Source: Acidobacteriaceae bacterium (GTDB taxonomy: Bacteria; Acidobacteriota; Terriglobia; Terriglobales; Acidobacteriaceae). From it: a DNA stretch of 6,071 nt. The notes under the pieces were generated by a model that searched no databases, was not told where the DNA came from, and worked only from the letters and a program-made list of their open reading frames with translations. How positions within the stretch are numbered: position 1 is the stretch's first letter; every line of letters begins with the position of its first letter. Where the stretch lies: contig PLHN01000501.1 in assembly GCA_003139975.1 (NCBI GenBank), positions 1 to 6,071 on the forward strand, in the 5' to 3' direction. Position numbers and translations under genes: made by a program. Below, piece by piece: positions 4,454-6,071 of this stretch.

Positions 4454-6071
4454 ATGAGTCCTGCCGGGCTGTTGCAGAATTCGGTGGGCACGCTTGCCGT
4501 CCCCTGGCTGACGGAGCGGGAAACCGCCGCCCTGATCCTGGTAGCCGTCAGTTTGGCCTTCTTCCGCGCCTTTCGCGAGCGCTATCTGCTGGTGTGGGCC
4601 GCGGGTTGGACGGCGTATGGCGCATTCCTGGTCTTGCTTCGAAGCAATGACCTTCAATCAGCGTCGAAGCCCATGGCCGCAGTGGCGCACGCGGATTTTG
4701 TGCTGGCGATTGCGCTGCTCGCCTCCGCAGCGTTGATCTGCGCCCATTCGTGGCGGGCTCTGACGGCCTTGAGCGCGGTTTCCTGGGTTGGCTTGGTCTG
4801 CGCCGGAATGCAGCCGTTCTACTTCTCCGCGTCCGGTTCAGCCAGCCTCGCCCTGGAAATCGTCTGTCGACTGCTTGCTGTCGCCGCGGCTTTCGGACTG
4901 GTTCGCTCCCGCCTCGGCCGCATCGGTATTGGGCCCTTCCTGTTCGCAGCCGGACTGCTGACACTTAATTTGAATTGGCCTCCGTTCACGGACCGCATTC
5001 CGGTTGAAGCCAATCTATTTGCCGAAATCTTGCTCGGATCGAGCATGTTGCTGGTGGCGCTCGACGACTCACGCGCCCGCACGCGCCGCATGGCTGTGCT
5101 GAACGAACTGGCGGTCACGATCGCTCGCGGGCAAAGCCACGGTCCGATCATTCAGGTCGCCCTCGAGAAACTGAACCACGCGATTGCGGGCAAAGCAGCC
5201 TGGTTTCGGCTGATGGAGGACGGCAAACTGGTGCCCACGCAGCATGTGGGCGTTTCGCCGGATTTCCTGCGCGCCATCGGGCAGGTCGGCATGGATAACA
5301 ACCTCGCCCACACTCTCGAAGAAAAACGGGCATTGGTTGTTAGCGTCGGTCAAACGCCGGAGCCGGTAGACGAACAATTCCGCAAGTACGGGCTCCAGCA
5401 CGTCATCCTGGTCCCCGTGTTCGGCAAGAAGTCCGTAATCGGCATGCTGTCGTTCGGCTGCTCAGGATCGCGGCGCCGCAGCCGGGAGGAACTTGAGTTT
5501 CTCGAAACGGCGGCGCAGAAGATGGGGATTGCCGTTGAGAACCTGCGTTTGCTGGAACAGGTGATTCGTTCCCAGCGGCAGTGGATGGACACCTTCGATT
5601 CCATCCAGGACCCGATTCTGGTGCACGACACGGAATTCCGAATTCTGCGGATGAATCAGGCGCTGCTATCGCGGTTGGAAAAAGCGCCGGCGGATGTTCT
5701 GGGCAACTCCTGTGAATCGGTCCTCCCAAGGAACCACCCGTGGAGGGATTGTCCGTATTGCGAGCGTGGCTCGGGACTCACGGAAGGCTCGGACCTCTGT
5801 TTCGGCGGCCAGTCTGTCGTGTCGACATCGTCGTACAACGAACAAGGAGGCCAGCAGAAGGGCACCATCCATGTCGTGCACGATTCTACCGACCGCCACG
5901 CCGCCGAAGAAAAATACCGCATGTTGTTTGAACAGGCGCAGGAAGGCGTATTTGTGGCAACCCTGGAAGGCGATCTGCTCGACTGCAATGACGCGTTTGT
6001 GACCATGCTCGGGTATAACAACCGCGACGAGTTAATGACCCTCGATCTGGGCAGCGTGCTGGGTGCAACCG
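4454..6071 (+). CDS. membrane sensor with GAF and PAS domains, 3' partial (probable histidine kinase)
   Basis: The frame is open from the ATG at 4454 to the window end (539 full codons, no stop). About seven hydrophobic segments (roughly residues 23-37, 44-62, 77-97, 102-118, 130-150, 159-175, 186-203) form an N-terminal membrane module. A GAF domain follows (about 214-366, with 'VILVPVFGKKSVIGMLSFG' at 317-335 and the 'FLETAAQKMGIAVENLRLLEQ' region at 349-369). A PAS domain (about 377-482) carries a Cys cluster: Cys420, Cys433-Pro-Tyr-Cys436 and Cys449. A second PAS domain begins at 487 ('YRMLFEQAQEGVFVATLEGDLLDCNDAF'-like start) and is cut. A C-terminal kinase or diguanylate cyclase would be normal for this layout but is not visible. 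The GTG at 4442 is an alternative in-frame start; neither start has a good Shine-Dalgarno, and an in-frame stop at 4418 bounds the N-terminus. Divergence from the HD-GYP regulator suggests a signalling pair. Confidence 0.9.
   Translation, partial: MSPAGLLQNSVGTLAVPWLTERETAALILVAVSLAFFRAFRERYLLVWAAGWTAYGAFLVLLRSNDLQSASKPMAAVAHADFVLAIALLASAALICAHSWRALTALSAVSWVGLVCAGMQPFYFSASGSASLALEIVCRLLAVAAAFGLVRSRLGRIGIGPFLFAAGLLTLNLNWPPFTDRIPVEANLFAEILLGSSMLLVALDDSRARTRRMAVLNELAVTIARGQSHGPIIQVALEKLNHAIAGKAAWFRLMEDGKLVPTQHVGVSPDFLRAIGQVGMDNNLAHTLEEKRALVVSVGQTPEPVDEQFRKYGLQHVILVPVFGKKSVIGMLSFGCSGSRRRSREELEFLETAAQKMGIAVENLRLLEQVIRSQRQWMDTFDSIQDPILVHDTEFRILRMNQALLSRLEKAPADVLGNSCESVLPRNHPWRDCPYCERGSGLTEGSDLCFGGQSVVSTSSYNEQGGQQKGTIHVVHDSTDRHAAEEKYRMLFEQAQEGVFVATLEGDLLDCNDAFVTMLGYNNRDELMTLDLGSVLGAT

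Overview
The window is GC-rich bacterial DNA packed with coding sequence: five complete or near-complete genes and one gene that runs off the right end. The gene content is a NamZ/DUF1343 muramidase, a secreted SIMPL-domain protein, a glycine-zipper protein with a VirB10-like beta domain, an HD-GYP response regulator and a multi-PAS membrane sensor. The codon usage and style recall soil Acidobacteria (Koribacter/Sulfotelmatobacter/Terriglobia-like). That placement is an impression from family content, not a computed result. No RNA gene, mobile element, CRISPR array or gene-free stretch longer than about 135 bases was found.

Left part, plus strand (1-2332): a DUF1343/NamZ exo-N-acetylmuramidase, open at the left edge and probably missing its N-terminus. 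It is followed by a small protein of unknown function with two Cys pairs resembling a zinc knuckle, and then by a secreted protein that joins a VirB10/TrbI-like beta region to a glycine zipper. The small Cys protein has a good sigma70-type promoter placed so close to its ATG that the mRNA is predicted to be leaderless.

Middle part, minus strand (2391-4320): an HD-GYP response regulator (c-di-GMP phosphodiesterase type), and downstream of it a secreted SIMPL/DUF541 protein with a strong Shine-Dalgarno. The 118-base gap between them holds a weak terminator candidate and a -10-like box, so the two are probably transcribed separately. The SIMPL gene converges on the glycine-zipper gene across a 58-base gap.

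Right part, plus strand (about 4454 to the edge): a membrane sensor with about seven hydrophobic segments, a GAF domain, a Cys-rich PAS domain and the start of a second PAS domain, cut by the window end. It is divergent from the HD-GYP regulator across about 130 bases that contain a near-perfect inverted repeat. The simplest reading is a sensor-kinase/HD-GYP regulator pair feeding c-di-GMP turnover, but the kinase domain is not in view.

The remaining genes (cell-wall recycling and envelope proteins) look like ordinary envelope housekeeping. I see no convincing new multi-gene system. The points most worth a second look are the leaderless promoter, the unclassified Cys protein, the Cys-cluster PAS sensor and the VirB10-like/glycine-zipper protein.
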